Below, in pieces: positions 1-5,220 of a stretch of 6,128 nt of DNA (positions are counted from its first letter, which is position 1; every line of letters begins with the position of its first letter). Origin of the DNA: CAWEHT01 sp963808455 (GTDB lineage: Bacteria > Chloroflexota > Anaerolineae > CG2-30-64-16); the NCBI GenBank assembly GCA_963808455.1, contig CAWEHT010000062.1:1-6128 (forward strand). Reading direction: 5' to 3'. The notes beneath the pieces were generated by a model, which did no database searches, was not told the DNA's origin, and worked only from the letters and a program-made list of their open reading frames with translations. Position numbers and translations under genes: made by a program.

Positions 1-195
1 GCCGCGGCTGAGAGCTTCGATCCCTACCGAGCCGGTGCCGGCGAAGAGGTCCAGCCAACGGCAGCCCTGGATCATCTCTGCCGAGCCCATGATGCTGAAA
101 AGGGCTGATTTGACGCGATCCGTGATCGGCCGCGTGCTCTCGCCCGGCACCGCCAGGAGCGTGCGCCCTTTCGCCGTCCCCGCGATCACGCGCAT
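1..195 (-). CDS. rsmD: 16S rRNA (guanine(966)-N2)-methyltransferase RsmD, N-terminal 65 residues (runs off left edge)
   Basis: RsmD transfers a methyl group from S-adenosylmethionine to N2 of G966 in 16S rRNA during small-subunit assembly in the cytoplasm. Reading leftward from the ATG at 195-193, the protein begins MRVIAGTAKGRTL. It continues with TRPITDRVKSALFSI (about residues 21-35), the family signature, and reaches the SAM-binding motif I LDLFAGTGSVGIEALSRG (48-65), where the window ends. The catalytic NPPY-type motif would lie outside. The start is set by a strong Shine-Dalgarno GAGGAGG, read on the minus strand about 4-5 bases before the ATG. This site lies at 200-206 and overlaps the stop codon of the upstream gene (205-207), so the two are probably co-transcribed and translationally coupled. 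Family recognition is from motifs and is secure, although about two thirds of the protein is missing. Confidence 0.93.
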   Translation of the reverse strand, partial: MRVIAGTAKGRTLLAVPGESTRPITDRVKSALFSIMGSAEMIQGCRWLDLFAGTGSVGIEALSRG

Positions 196-204
196 CGTAC
201 CTCC

Positions 205-789
205 TCACCAGGGCCAGGGCCAGGGCCCGTGTGTGCGCTGGGAGGCCAGCAGCAGCACTGCTACTGCGAGGATGAGCAGCAGGCCCCAGGGCCAGCCGGC
301 CGGTAGCGGGGGCAGGCGGAACGCCCGCCGGAGGCGGCCTGCCAGGCCCGCCCCGGCCGCTGCCGCCGGGCCCAAGGCCCGAACCGGCGCGAGGCCTGGG
401 GGCGGCGTGGGGGTCGCGACCCCCAGCAACGAGAGCACCGTCATGGTCGGAGCTGCTGACATCGACGCCTGGGCGATCGGCGGGATCATGGTGACGTCAG
501 AGCCGCCGTCCCCGGCCACATCGGCGCTGCCGGGAGACGCTGGGCTCAGGGTAGGCAGTGAAGGCGGCGGCAGGCTGGCGAGCACAGGCGGCGTCAGCGT
601 GGCGGGCGCCGTGCCGGTGGCAGATGTCTCTGCGAGGTTTCGGGTCTGGTTCGGCGCGCCTGTAGCCGCCAAGGCCCCGGCCGTTCGGCAGGATCCGGTT
701 AACCAGGGGACCAGGCTCGCAAGCAGGGCCAGGTACACGACCAGCCGCGCAGGCCGCCGACGACGCATTCTCCAAGACCCTTCTCCCAT
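205..789 (-). CDS. Hypothetical proline-rich membrane-anchored protein
   Basis: I do not recognise this 194-residue protein. It starts MGEGSWRMRRRRPARL, followed by a hydrophobic stretch (about residues 15-31), so it has a signal peptide or signal anchor. A long Ala/Pro/Ser/Thr-rich linker follows (about 40-150), of low complexity and probably disordered. A basic patch (GRLRRAFRLP) and a second membrane segment GWPWGLLLILAVAVLLL (about 165-181) come next, and the protein ends in PWPWPW. No catalytic motif is visible. Evidence that it is real: the hydrophobic segments, a minus-strand promoter at 814-842, an AAGGA ribosome site six bases before the ATG at 789-787, and a stop only nine bases before rsmD with that gene's ribosome site overlapping it. 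The second ATG (768-766) is a possible alternative start, preceded by GGAGAAGGG. The opposite-strand ORF here has no such support. Confidence 0.62.
   Translation of the reverse strand: MGEGSWRMRRRRPARLVVYLALLASLVPWLTGSCRTAGALAATGAPNQTRNLAETSATGTAPATLTPPVLASLPPPSLPTLSPASPGSADVAGDGGSDVTMIPPIAQASMSAAPTMTVLSLLGVATPTPPPGLAPVRALGPAAAAGAGLAGRLRRAFRLPPLPAGWPWGLLLILAVAVLLLASQRTHGPWPWPW
208..225. repeat. Three tandem copies of hexamer CCAGGG
   Basis: CCAGGG is repeated three times without interruption. Read on the minus strand it is CCCTGG in frame and encodes the Pro-Trp-Pro-Trp-Pro-Trp tail of the hypothetical membrane protein. Because the unit is six bases, copy-number change would lengthen or shorten the tail without shifting the frame. 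Confidence 0.85.
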
Positions 790-813
790 CTCCGGTCCTT
801 CGCTCTGGCGCTG

Positions 814-842
814 AGTATAACACGCCCTCCTGCCAGGCACAA
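814..842 (-). promoter_or_regulatory. Predicted sigma-70-type promoter for the hypothetical protein-rsmD unit
   Basis: On the minus strand, TTGTGC (842-837) is followed by exactly 17 bases and then TATACT (819-814). A TG lies one base upstream of the -10, making it an extended -10 promoter. The -35 matches the TTGACA consensus at only three of six positions. Transcription would start near 807-808, about 18 bases before the proposed ATG at 789, which leaves room for the AAGGA ribosome site. Confidence 0.6.
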
Positions 843-862
843 TCAGCGGCGCTATGATCGCT

Positions 863-891
863 TTGGCTCTCGTCAAATCCTTGTGTATAAT
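863..891 (+). promoter_or_regulatory. Predicted sigma-70-type promoter for the glycosyltransferase operon
   Basis: TTGGCT (863-868) is followed by exactly 17 bases and a perfect TATAAT (886-891). Four of six -35 bases match consensus. Transcription should start near 898, only about four bases before the ATG at 902. This promoter sits inside the reading frame if the upstream ATG at 854 is used, which argues for the later start and a nearly leaderless message. The -35 elements of this and the minus-strand promoter lie about 20 bases apart, so the two divergent promoters could influence each other. Confidence 0.68.
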
Positions 892-901
892 GAACCGGCA
901 T

Positions 902-1837
902 ATGGAGAAGGAACCACAGGCTCCGCTTGACCTGGGCATCGTGATCGTCAACTATAGAACCTGCGCCTTGCTGCGCAATTGTCTCCGTTCGATCTTCGCA
1001 TCCAGCGGCGGCCTTTCTTTCTCTGTTTGCGTGGTCGATAACGCTTCACCCGATGGCAGCGCCGACATGGCGCGCCAGGAGTTCCCGCAGGCCCATGTGA
1101 TTGCCAACTCCGAGAACGCCGGTTATCCGCAGGCCAACAACCAGGGCCTGCGGTATTTCGGGTATCCTGAGCCCGGAAAGGGCGCTCCTCGTTACGCGTT
1201 GCTCCTCAACCCCGACACCGTTCTGCCGCCGCCTGCCCTGGCCGAGATGGTAGCTTTTCTCGACGCCAGGCTCGCTGCCGGCGTCGCCGGGCCGAAGCTG
1301 GTGCGGGGCGATGGCTCGCTGGACCGGGCGTGCCGTCGCTCGTACCCCACACCCATGACATCGCTGTACCACTTGCTCAAGCTCGACCGGGCATTCCCGC
1401 GGAGCCCACGCTTCGGGCGCTATAATCTCACTTACCTCGATCCCGATGGCGCCGCCCAGCAGGTGGATGCCGTCGTCGGTGCCTTCATGCTGGTGCGGCG
1501 CGAGGCGATCATCGCAGCCGGCCTGATGGATGAGCGGTTCTTCATGTATGGCGAGGACCTCGACTGGGCCAAGCGGATCAAGGATTGTGGCTGGCAGGTG
1601 TGGTACAACCCGGCGGTCACGGTGCTGCACATCAAAGAGGCGGCCAGCCGCCACAGCTACCAGGCCAGGGTGGAGTTCTACCGGGCGTTGATCCTCTTCT
1701 ACGAGAAGCACTACAAGGCGACGACGCCCTTCTGGTTGGACTGGTCCATTCGTGGTGGGGTGGCCTTGTTCGGTGGCCTGGATCTCCTGGGCAGGCGGCT
1801 GCAAGGCCAGCCGCGCCCCGGAAATGCCTGGAGGTAG
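902..1837 (+). CDS. Family 2 glycosyltransferase, rhamnosyltransferase (WbbL-like) type
   Basis: Predicted to transfer a sugar from a nucleotide-sugar donor to a lipid-linked glycan on the cytoplasmic side of the membrane. Counting from the ATG at 902 (311 residues), the N-terminal GT-A fold opens LGIVIVNYRT (11-20). The nucleotide-binding loop VVDNASPDGS is at 44-53, the subfamily motif N-AGYPQANNQG at 72-82, and the metal-binding region LLNPDT at 101-106. The acceptor/catalytic region follows: VVGAFMLVRREAI (191-203) and FMYGEDLDW (214-222) with the usual E/D cluster. The pattern resembles dTDP-rhamnose-type transferases, but the donor cannot be read from sequence. The frame extends to an ATG at 854; 902 is preferred because the TATAAT lies at 886-891. 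No Shine-Dalgarno precedes 902, as expected for a leaderless start. Only 12 bases separate its stop from the next gene, indicating an operon. Confidence 0.9.
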   Translation: MEKEPQAPLDLGIVIVNYRTCALLRNCLRSIFASSGGLSFSVCVVDNASPDGSADMARQEFPQAHVIANSENAGYPQANNQGLRYFGYPEPGKGAPRYALLLNPDTVLPPPALAEMVAFLDARLAAGVAGPKLVRGDGSLDRACRRSYPTPMTSLYHLLKLDRAFPRSPRFGRYNLTYLDPDGAAQQVDAVVGAFMLVRREAIIAAGLMDERFFMYGEDLDWAKRIKDCGWQVWYNPAVTVLHIKEAASRHSYQARVEFYRALILFYEKHYKATTPFWLDWSIRGGVALFGGLDLLGRRLQGQPRPGNAWR

Positions 1838-1849
1838 GAGGCTCCGACG

Positions 1850-3235
1850 GTGAAGCGAACGCGAGTTGCCTTCACCCTGAGTTTGGTTGTGACCGACGCC
1901 ACCGCGAGCTTGCTGGCCTTCTATCTCGCGTACCGGGTGCGCCTGCTCACCCAGGGGCCGAAGATCGGGCCTTTCAGCGACTACGTGCTGCTGGCGGGCA
2001 TCTACACCCTTAGCGTCCTCCTGATTTTCTTCCTTTACCAGTTTTACCACCGCCGCAGCGCAGCCTCCATCGTCGAGGAGTTCTATCGCATCTTCGCCGC
2101 GGTGTCGGTGGCGACCTTGCTGACCGTGGCCTTCATCGCTTTTGTGCTGCGCGACACGCTGGCTTACCAGCGCTCGATGATCCTGTTCGCCTGGGCCGGC
2201 ACGCTCTGCAGCGTCACGCTCGGTCGAGTGCTCTACAAGCGCTATCATTGGCTGATGTATCGTCACGGGTTGGGCCTCGACCGCGTCCTCATCGTGGGCA
2301 CCGGCGAAGTAGGGCGTATGATCTTGCAGAAGATCATCCACGAGCCGGCGTTGGGTTATCACGTGGTCGGCTTCGTCGAGGCGGTTGCCGGCCCCTCGCA
2401 GGTGCTGGGCGTCCCGGTCCTGGGCGGTGTCAATTATTTGCCGCGCATCATCACGGACTGCCAGGTGAACGAGGTGATCATCGGCCTGCCGGAAGCGACG
2501 CATCACGAGCTGGTCGGCATCATCTCGCAGTGCGAGCGGGAGAAGGTGAGCATCCGCGTCTTTCCGGATGTCTTCCAGATCATGGCTTCTGAGGTGACGA
2601 TCGGTGACCTGGGGGGCATGCCGCTGCTCACCGTCCGTGACGTGGCGCTCCGCGGTTGGAGGCTCACCGTCAAGCGCATCATGGATATCACGCTCAGCTC
2701 CATCTTCCTGGTTGCCGGCTCTCCCCTGATGCTCCTGACGGCGCTGCTGGTGAAGCTCGATTCTGAAGGCCCCGCCTTCTTCATCCAGGACCGCATGGGG
2801 CTGGATGCCAAGCCGTTCCCGATCTTCAAGTTCCGCACCATGTGTTGCGACGCGGAGGCCTCTGGGCCGGGTTGGACCACCAGGAATGACCCTCGTGTGA
2901 CGCGCCTGGGCTCTTTCTTGCGCCGGACTTCCATCGACGAGCTGCCCCAGCTCATCAACGTGCTGTTGGGCGACATGAGCCTGGTCGGGCCGCGCCCCGA
3001 GCAGCCGGCATACGTCGAGCAATTCCGGCAGCGCATACCTCGCTATATGGATCGCCATCGCGAAAAGGCGGGCCTCACCGGCTGGGCGCAAATCAACGGC
3101 CTGCGCGGCGACACCTCGATCGCCGAACGCACCAAGTACGATCTCTGGTACATCGAGAACTGGTCGCTCTGGCTGGATTTCAAGATCCTGCTCATCACCC
3201 TTTTCCGCGTGCTTAACGACCGCGCGGCGTACTGA
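1850..3235 (+). CDS. Polyprenyl-phosphate sugar-1-phosphate transferase (WcaJ/WbaP/CpsE-type initiating glycosyltransferase)
   Basis: Transfers a sugar-1-phosphate from a nucleotide sugar to undecaprenyl phosphate at the inner membrane, the first step of exopolysaccharide, capsule or O-antigen assembly. The 461-residue protein has the full family layout. Four membrane segments (about 6-28, 44-63, 82-101, 109-126) precede a Rossmann-like domain starting RVLIVGTGEVG (145-155). The C-terminal bacterial sugar-transferase domain runs from about 273 to the end. It holds a re-entrant hydrophobic helix (280-302), FKFRTM (326-331), the catalytic Asp363-Glu364 pair in TSIDELPQL, the GDMSLVGPRPE loop (374-384) and GLTGWAQINGLRGDT (408-422). 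The GTG start at 1850 has GGAGG eight bases upstream; no nearer alternative is as good. It is translated just after the glycosyltransferase. The sugar (glucose, galactose or another) cannot be assigned. No polymerase or flippase gene lies in this window. Confidence 0.93.
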   Translation: MKRTRVAFTLSLVVTDATASLLAFYLAYRVRLLTQGPKIGPFSDYVLLAGIYTLSVLLIFFLYQFYHRRSAASIVEEFYRIFAAVSVATLLTVAFIAFVLRDTLAYQRSMILFAWAGTLCSVTLGRVLYKRYHWLMYRHGLGLDRVLIVGTGEVGRMILQKIIHEPALGYHVVGFVEAVAGPSQVLGVPVLGGVNYLPRIITDCQVNEVIIGLPEATHHELVGIISQCEREKVSIRVFPDVFQIMASEVTIGDLGGMPLLTVRDVALRGWRLTVKRIMDITLSSIFLVAGSPLMLLTALLVKLDSEGPAFFIQDRMGLDAKPFPIFKFRTMCCDAEASGPGWTTRNDPRVTRLGSFLRRTSIDELPQLINVLLGDMSLVGPRPEQPAYVEQFRQRIPRYMDRHREKAGLTGWAQINGLRGDTSIAERTKYDLWYIENWSLWLDFKILLITLFRVLNDRAAY

Positions 3236-3236
3236 A

Positions 3237-3276
3237 GTCAGGTAGTCTGGTAGTCCAGTAGTCTGGTCGTCTAGCA
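3237..3276. repeat. Five degenerate tandem copies of an 8-bp repeat (GTCYRGTA)
   Basis: Directly after the sugar-transferase stop, five head-to-tail octamers can be read: GTCAGGTA, GTCTGGTA, GTCCAGTA, GTCTGGTC and GTCTAGCA. All begin GTC and the variation is concentrated in bases 4-8. No reading frame or RNA gene explains them. They resemble the short-sequence tandem repeats seen between genes in some bacterial lineages, but I cannot name the family. Confidence 0.8.
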
Positions 3277-3339
3277 GCACGCTGGCGATAGCCTGTTGGG
3301 CCCGAGCCCGGCGCCGCGAGAGAGAAGACTACGAGACTA
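3243..3339. repeat. Imperfect 13-bp inverted repeat linking the two intergenic repeat arrays
   Basis: TAGTCTGGTAGTC (3243-3255) pairs with GACTACGAGACTA (3327-3339) at 12 of 13 positions; the single mismatch is G3249/G3333. The arms are 71 bases apart. Inside the loop is a smaller GC-rich hairpin, GGGC-CCGA-GCCC (3298-3309). In RNA this would make a branched hairpin after the polysaccharide operon that could block readthrough or exonucleases. There is no T-tract, so it is not a standard intrinsic terminator. Confidence 0.55.
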
Positions 3340-3357
3340 ATCACTACGAGACTAATC
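3328..3357. repeat. Two perfect tandem copies of a 15-bp repeat
   Basis: ACTACGAGACTAATC occurs at 3328-3342 and again, identically, at 3343-3357. The ACTACGAGACTA part is close to the reverse complement of the octamer array upstream (3237-3276), so the two arrays appear to be the same repeat family in opposite orientation. The second copy ends two bases before the -35 box of the hrcA promoter. Confidence 0.88.
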
Positions 3358-3359
3358 AG

Positions 3360-3388
3360 TTGACAGCCCCTGCGCTCCGTGGTATCAT
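3360..3388 (+). promoter_or_regulatory. Sigma-70 (SigA)-type promoter of the hrcA-grpE-dnaK operon
   Basis: A perfect TTGACA (3360-3365), a 17-base spacer and TATCAT (3383-3388; five of six match TATAAT) make a strong housekeeping promoter. Transcription should begin near 3395, so CIRCE (3402-3428) lies in the first part of the transcript, the usual arrangement for HrcA-controlled operons. No sigma-32-type heat-shock promoter is seen. Confidence 0.85.
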
Positions 3389-3401
3389 TGTCCGTGAAGC
3401 T

Positions 3402-3428
3402 TTAGCACTCTCGGCATGAGAGTGCTAA
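3402..3428 (+). promoter_or_regulatory. CIRCE operator (HrcA binding site)
   Basis: TTAGCACTC (3402-3410), a nine-base spacer (3411-3419) and GAGTGCTAA (3420-3428) match the CIRCE consensus in both arms and in spacing, without mismatch. In known systems an HrcA dimer binds this site and represses transcription. GroEL helps keep HrcA active, and heat stress titrates GroEL away and relieves repression. The site lies between the predicted transcription start and the hrcA start codon, so HrcA should regulate its own operon including grpE and dnaK. Confidence 0.98.
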
Positions 3429-3444
3429 GTCAGGAAAGCAACCG

Positions 3445-4530
3445 ATGAGTGATCTGAAAGAGATGACCGTCCGCCGCAAGGCTGTCCTGGCGCTGGTCAT
3501 CCGCTCCTACATCGAAAACGCGTCACCGGTGGGCTCGAAGGCCTTCGTCGAGGGCTATGGGCTGGAGATCAGCCCGGCGACTATCCGCCATGAGATGGCC
3601 GAATTGGAGGTGATGGGCTATCTGACCCATCGCCACACCTCCGCGGGCCGCGTCCCGACCGAAGCCGGCTATCGGTTCTTCGTTGAGAATTTGCTGGGTG
3701 AGACGGAGCTGCCGATCGGCGACCAGCTCACGATCCGCCACCAGTTCCATCAAGCGCGCCTCGAGCTGGATCAGTGGGCGCAGCTGGCGGCGGCTGTGTT
3801 GGCTCACACGACGCGCAATGCGGCGCTGGCGACGCCGCCGCGGGTCAGCGAGAGCCGCTTCAAACATCTCGAGCTGGTCAGCTTGCACGATACGCTCGTG
3901 CTGCTGGTCCTCGTGTTGCAGGGGGGCATGCTCAAGCAGCAGATGCTGGTGCTCGACGAACCGCTGGAGCAGGAAGCCCTGACCAGCATGTCCAATCTGC
4001 TCAACGAGCGGTTCGGCGAGAGGCCCTTGAGCCGGTTGAGCGAGCAGCTGGCTGAGCTGCCGCCGCTCGGCCAGCAGATGGGCGAGGTAGTGGCGGAGAT
4101 CATGGCCGTGGTGGATAGGCGGGCCGAGAATGCTATCTATCGCGATGGGCTTTCCCACATCCTGGCCGAGCCGGAATTCAGCGAACGCGCGCAAGTGCGC
4201 CAGATGATGCAGACGCTGGAGGGCCCGGCCTTGATCGAGATCTTCGCCACCGCGTCGTCGCCCGAAATCGGCAGCGTGCAAGTGCTGATCGGCGGCGAGG
4301 GACGCTGGGAAGATCTGCGCGAGTTCAGCCTGGTGCTGGCACGCTACGGCGTGTCAGGAGGCGCTACCGGCTTACTGGGCGTTGTGGGCCCGTTACGCAT
4401 GTCTTATGATCGCACGATCGGCGCCGTGCGCTATGTTTCACAGGTCATGAGCGATCTGGTCGGCGACTGGTATGGCATGCAGCGGCGTCCGGACACAGGT
4501 AAGCAGGGCGGCGTGACGATGGTTGACTGA
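3445..4530 (+). CDS. hrcA: Heat-inducible transcription repressor HrcA
   Basis: DNA-binding repressor of class I heat-shock genes, acting at CIRCE. The 361-residue protein has an N-terminal winged helix-turn-helix. The recognition-helix region SPATIRHEMAELE is at 43-55 and the wing HTSAGRVPTEAGYRFFV at 64-80. The central GAF-like domain follows, then the conserved segment GGEGRWEDLREFSLVLARYG (283-302) and the terminal signature GPLRMSYDRTIGAVRYVS (315-332). A tail of about 20 residues (341-361) lies beyond the conserved core. The ATG at 3445 has AGGAAAG six bases upstream; an in-frame ATG at 3463 is possible but has a poorer site. It is first in the operon, 16 bases after CIRCE, and its stop lies 33 bases before grpE. 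All hallmark motifs are intact, so it is predicted to be functional and autoregulated. Confidence 0.96.
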   Translation: MSDLKEMTVRRKAVLALVIRSYIENASPVGSKAFVEGYGLEISPATIRHEMAELEVMGYLTHRHTSAGRVPTEAGYRFFVENLLGETELPIGDQLTIRHQFHQARLELDQWAQLAAAVLAHTTRNAALATPPRVSESRFKHLELVSLHDTLVLLVLVLQGGMLKQQMLVLDEPLEQEALTSMSNLLNERFGERPLSRLSEQLAELPPLGQQMGEVVAEIMAVVDRRAENAIYRDGLSHILAEPEFSERAQVRQMMQTLEGPALIEIFATASSPEIGSVQVLIGGEGRWEDLREFSLVLARYGVSGGATGLLGVVGPLRMSYDRTIGAVRYVSQVMSDLVGDWYGMQRRPDTGKQGGVTMVD

Positions 4531-4563
4531 TTAGTAATTCGGAGGGAGTGAGCAAGGCGAGCT

Positions 4564-5173
4564 ATGGCAAACTCGGACGAAAACCGGGCGCGGCAGGACG
4601 CGCAGGCATGGAATTCAGCAGGGGCAGCGCCCGACCGGGCCGCCGGGCCTGAAGCCGAACGGAGCCAGGACGAGCGGCCGGGAGTTGCTCCGGGCACGGC
4701 GCCTGAGGGGCTCGTCGAACAGCTGGCCCAGGCCCAGGCCCAGGCGGCCGAGTATCTGGACAGCTGGCGCCGTTCGGCCGCCGAATTGAGCAACGCGCGG
4801 AAGCGTATGCAGCGTGAGCAGGCAGAGTTCAGCGCCACCGCCAGCGCCAGATTGCTGGAGAAGCTGCTGCCGATTGTAGACGACGTCGATCTGCGCGCTG
4901 AGCGCATTGCCCGCGGACCAGGCCAATGGCGAATGGGCCAGTGGATTCCGCCTGATCCAGCGTAAGCTGCAAGCTCTGTTGGAGAGCGAGGGTGTGACCA
5001 CGATCCTGGCCGAAGGCCAGAAATTCGACCCCGCGCTCCACTTCGCCGTCACTCACGAGCAGCAGCCTGGTTTTGCTGAGGGCGACGTGATCGGCGAGGT
5101 GGCCAGGGGTTATCGCCTGGGCGATCGGGTGCTGCGGCCGGCCATGGTGCGCGTTGCCAAAGATAGTGCGTAA
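4564..5173 (+). CDS. grpE: Nucleotide exchange factor GrpE, frameshifted by one extra base
   Basis: GrpE releases ADP from DnaK and resets the chaperone cycle. The frame from ATG 4564 (AAGG six bases upstream) gives an acidic, disordered N-terminus, then the long dimer helix with AAEYLDSWRRSAAELSNARK (61-80) and LLEKLLPIVDDVD (97-109). It then drifts into unrelated residues and stops at 4963-4965. The next frame picks up ALSALPADQANGEW, RLIQRKLQALLESEGV, FDPALHFAVTHEQQP and GYRLGDRVLRPAMVRVA, ending TAA at 5171-5173. Between Asp109 (GAT, 4888-4890) and Ala (GCG, 4895-4897) there are four bases, CTGC, where three are expected. Removing one, most simply T4892, gives CGC (Arg) and the classic DRAL join. 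The repaired protein is 202 residues, normal for the family. Both halves are well conserved, so a sequencing or assembly error is likelier than long-standing decay. Confidence 0.9.
4725..4742. repeat. Three tandem copies of hexamer GGCCCA within grpE
   Basis: GGCCCA is repeated three times in a row, encoding Ala-Gln repeats (LAQAQAQAAE) at the start of the long GrpE dimerisation helix. It is in frame and would not disrupt a helix. Copy-number change here would alter helix length by two residues per unit. Confidence 0.75.
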
Positions 5174-5186
5174 GCGCTTGCTTTCA

Positions 5187-5204
5187 CGCGGGGATCATCC
5201 CGCG
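5187..5204 (+). other. Seven-pair RNA hairpin between grpE and dnaK
   Basis: CGCGGGG (5187-5193) pairs with TCCCGCG (5198-5204), giving six Watson-Crick pairs and one G-U, closed by an ATCA loop. It ends exactly where the dnaK Shine-Dalgarno AAGGAG (5205-5210) begins. No T-run follows, so it is not an intrinsic terminator. It could protect a 3' end made by processing or affect ribosome access to dnaK. Confidence 0.6.
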
Positions 5205-5220
5205 AAGGAGAAAGGTCCGT

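Larger units (their letters stand above)
3236..3444. other. Intergenic region between the polysaccharide operon and hrcA
   Basis: This 209-base non-coding stretch holds, in order: the octamer array (3237-3276), a GC-rich spacer with a small hairpin (3298-3309), the 15-bp direct repeat pair (3328-3357), the hrcA promoter (3360-3388), the CIRCE operator (3402-3428) and the hrcA ribosome site AGGAAAG (3432-3438). No tRNA, small ORF with a ribosome site, or T-tailed terminator is visible. The array part reads as non-coding repeat sequence; the right part is purely regulatory. Confidence 0.8.

Noticed and set aside
35..814. A 259-codon plus-strand frame over the rsmD/hypothetical protein region.
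   Set aside because: It overlaps the start of a certain RsmD on the other strand, has no ribosome site, and its Arg/Pro/Ala composition is that of a shadow. The minus-strand frame has hydrophobic segments and gene-start signals.
854..901. Upstream ATG as the glycosyltransferase start.
   Set aside because: It would put the TTGGCT/TATAAT promoter within the gene, and the added residues do not belong to the domain.
1046..3280. A 744-codon open frame on the minus strand, antisense to both polysaccharide genes.
   Set aside because: It mirrors two strongly recognised genes and crosses the gap between them. Its translation is rich in His/Gln/Arg/Asp with no domain or membrane pattern. Long antisense frames are common in GC-rich DNA.
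3298..3309. Intrinsic terminator after the polysaccharide operon.
   Set aside because: The GGGC/GCCC stem is only four strong pairs and is followed by GC-rich sequence, not a T-tract.
3237..3357. A CRISPR-like array.
   Set aside because: Repeats are only 8 or 15 bases, directly tandem with no unique spacers, and no cas gene is present.
3523..4281. A 252-codon minus-strand frame antisense to hrcA.
   Set aside because: HrcA is certain on the plus strand; this frame is a His/Gln/Arg-rich mirror image.
4907..5173. An 88-codon frame as a separate small gene beginning with TTG.
   Set aside because: It is the C-terminal half of GrpE continued after the one-base insertion; no ribosome site precedes the TTG.
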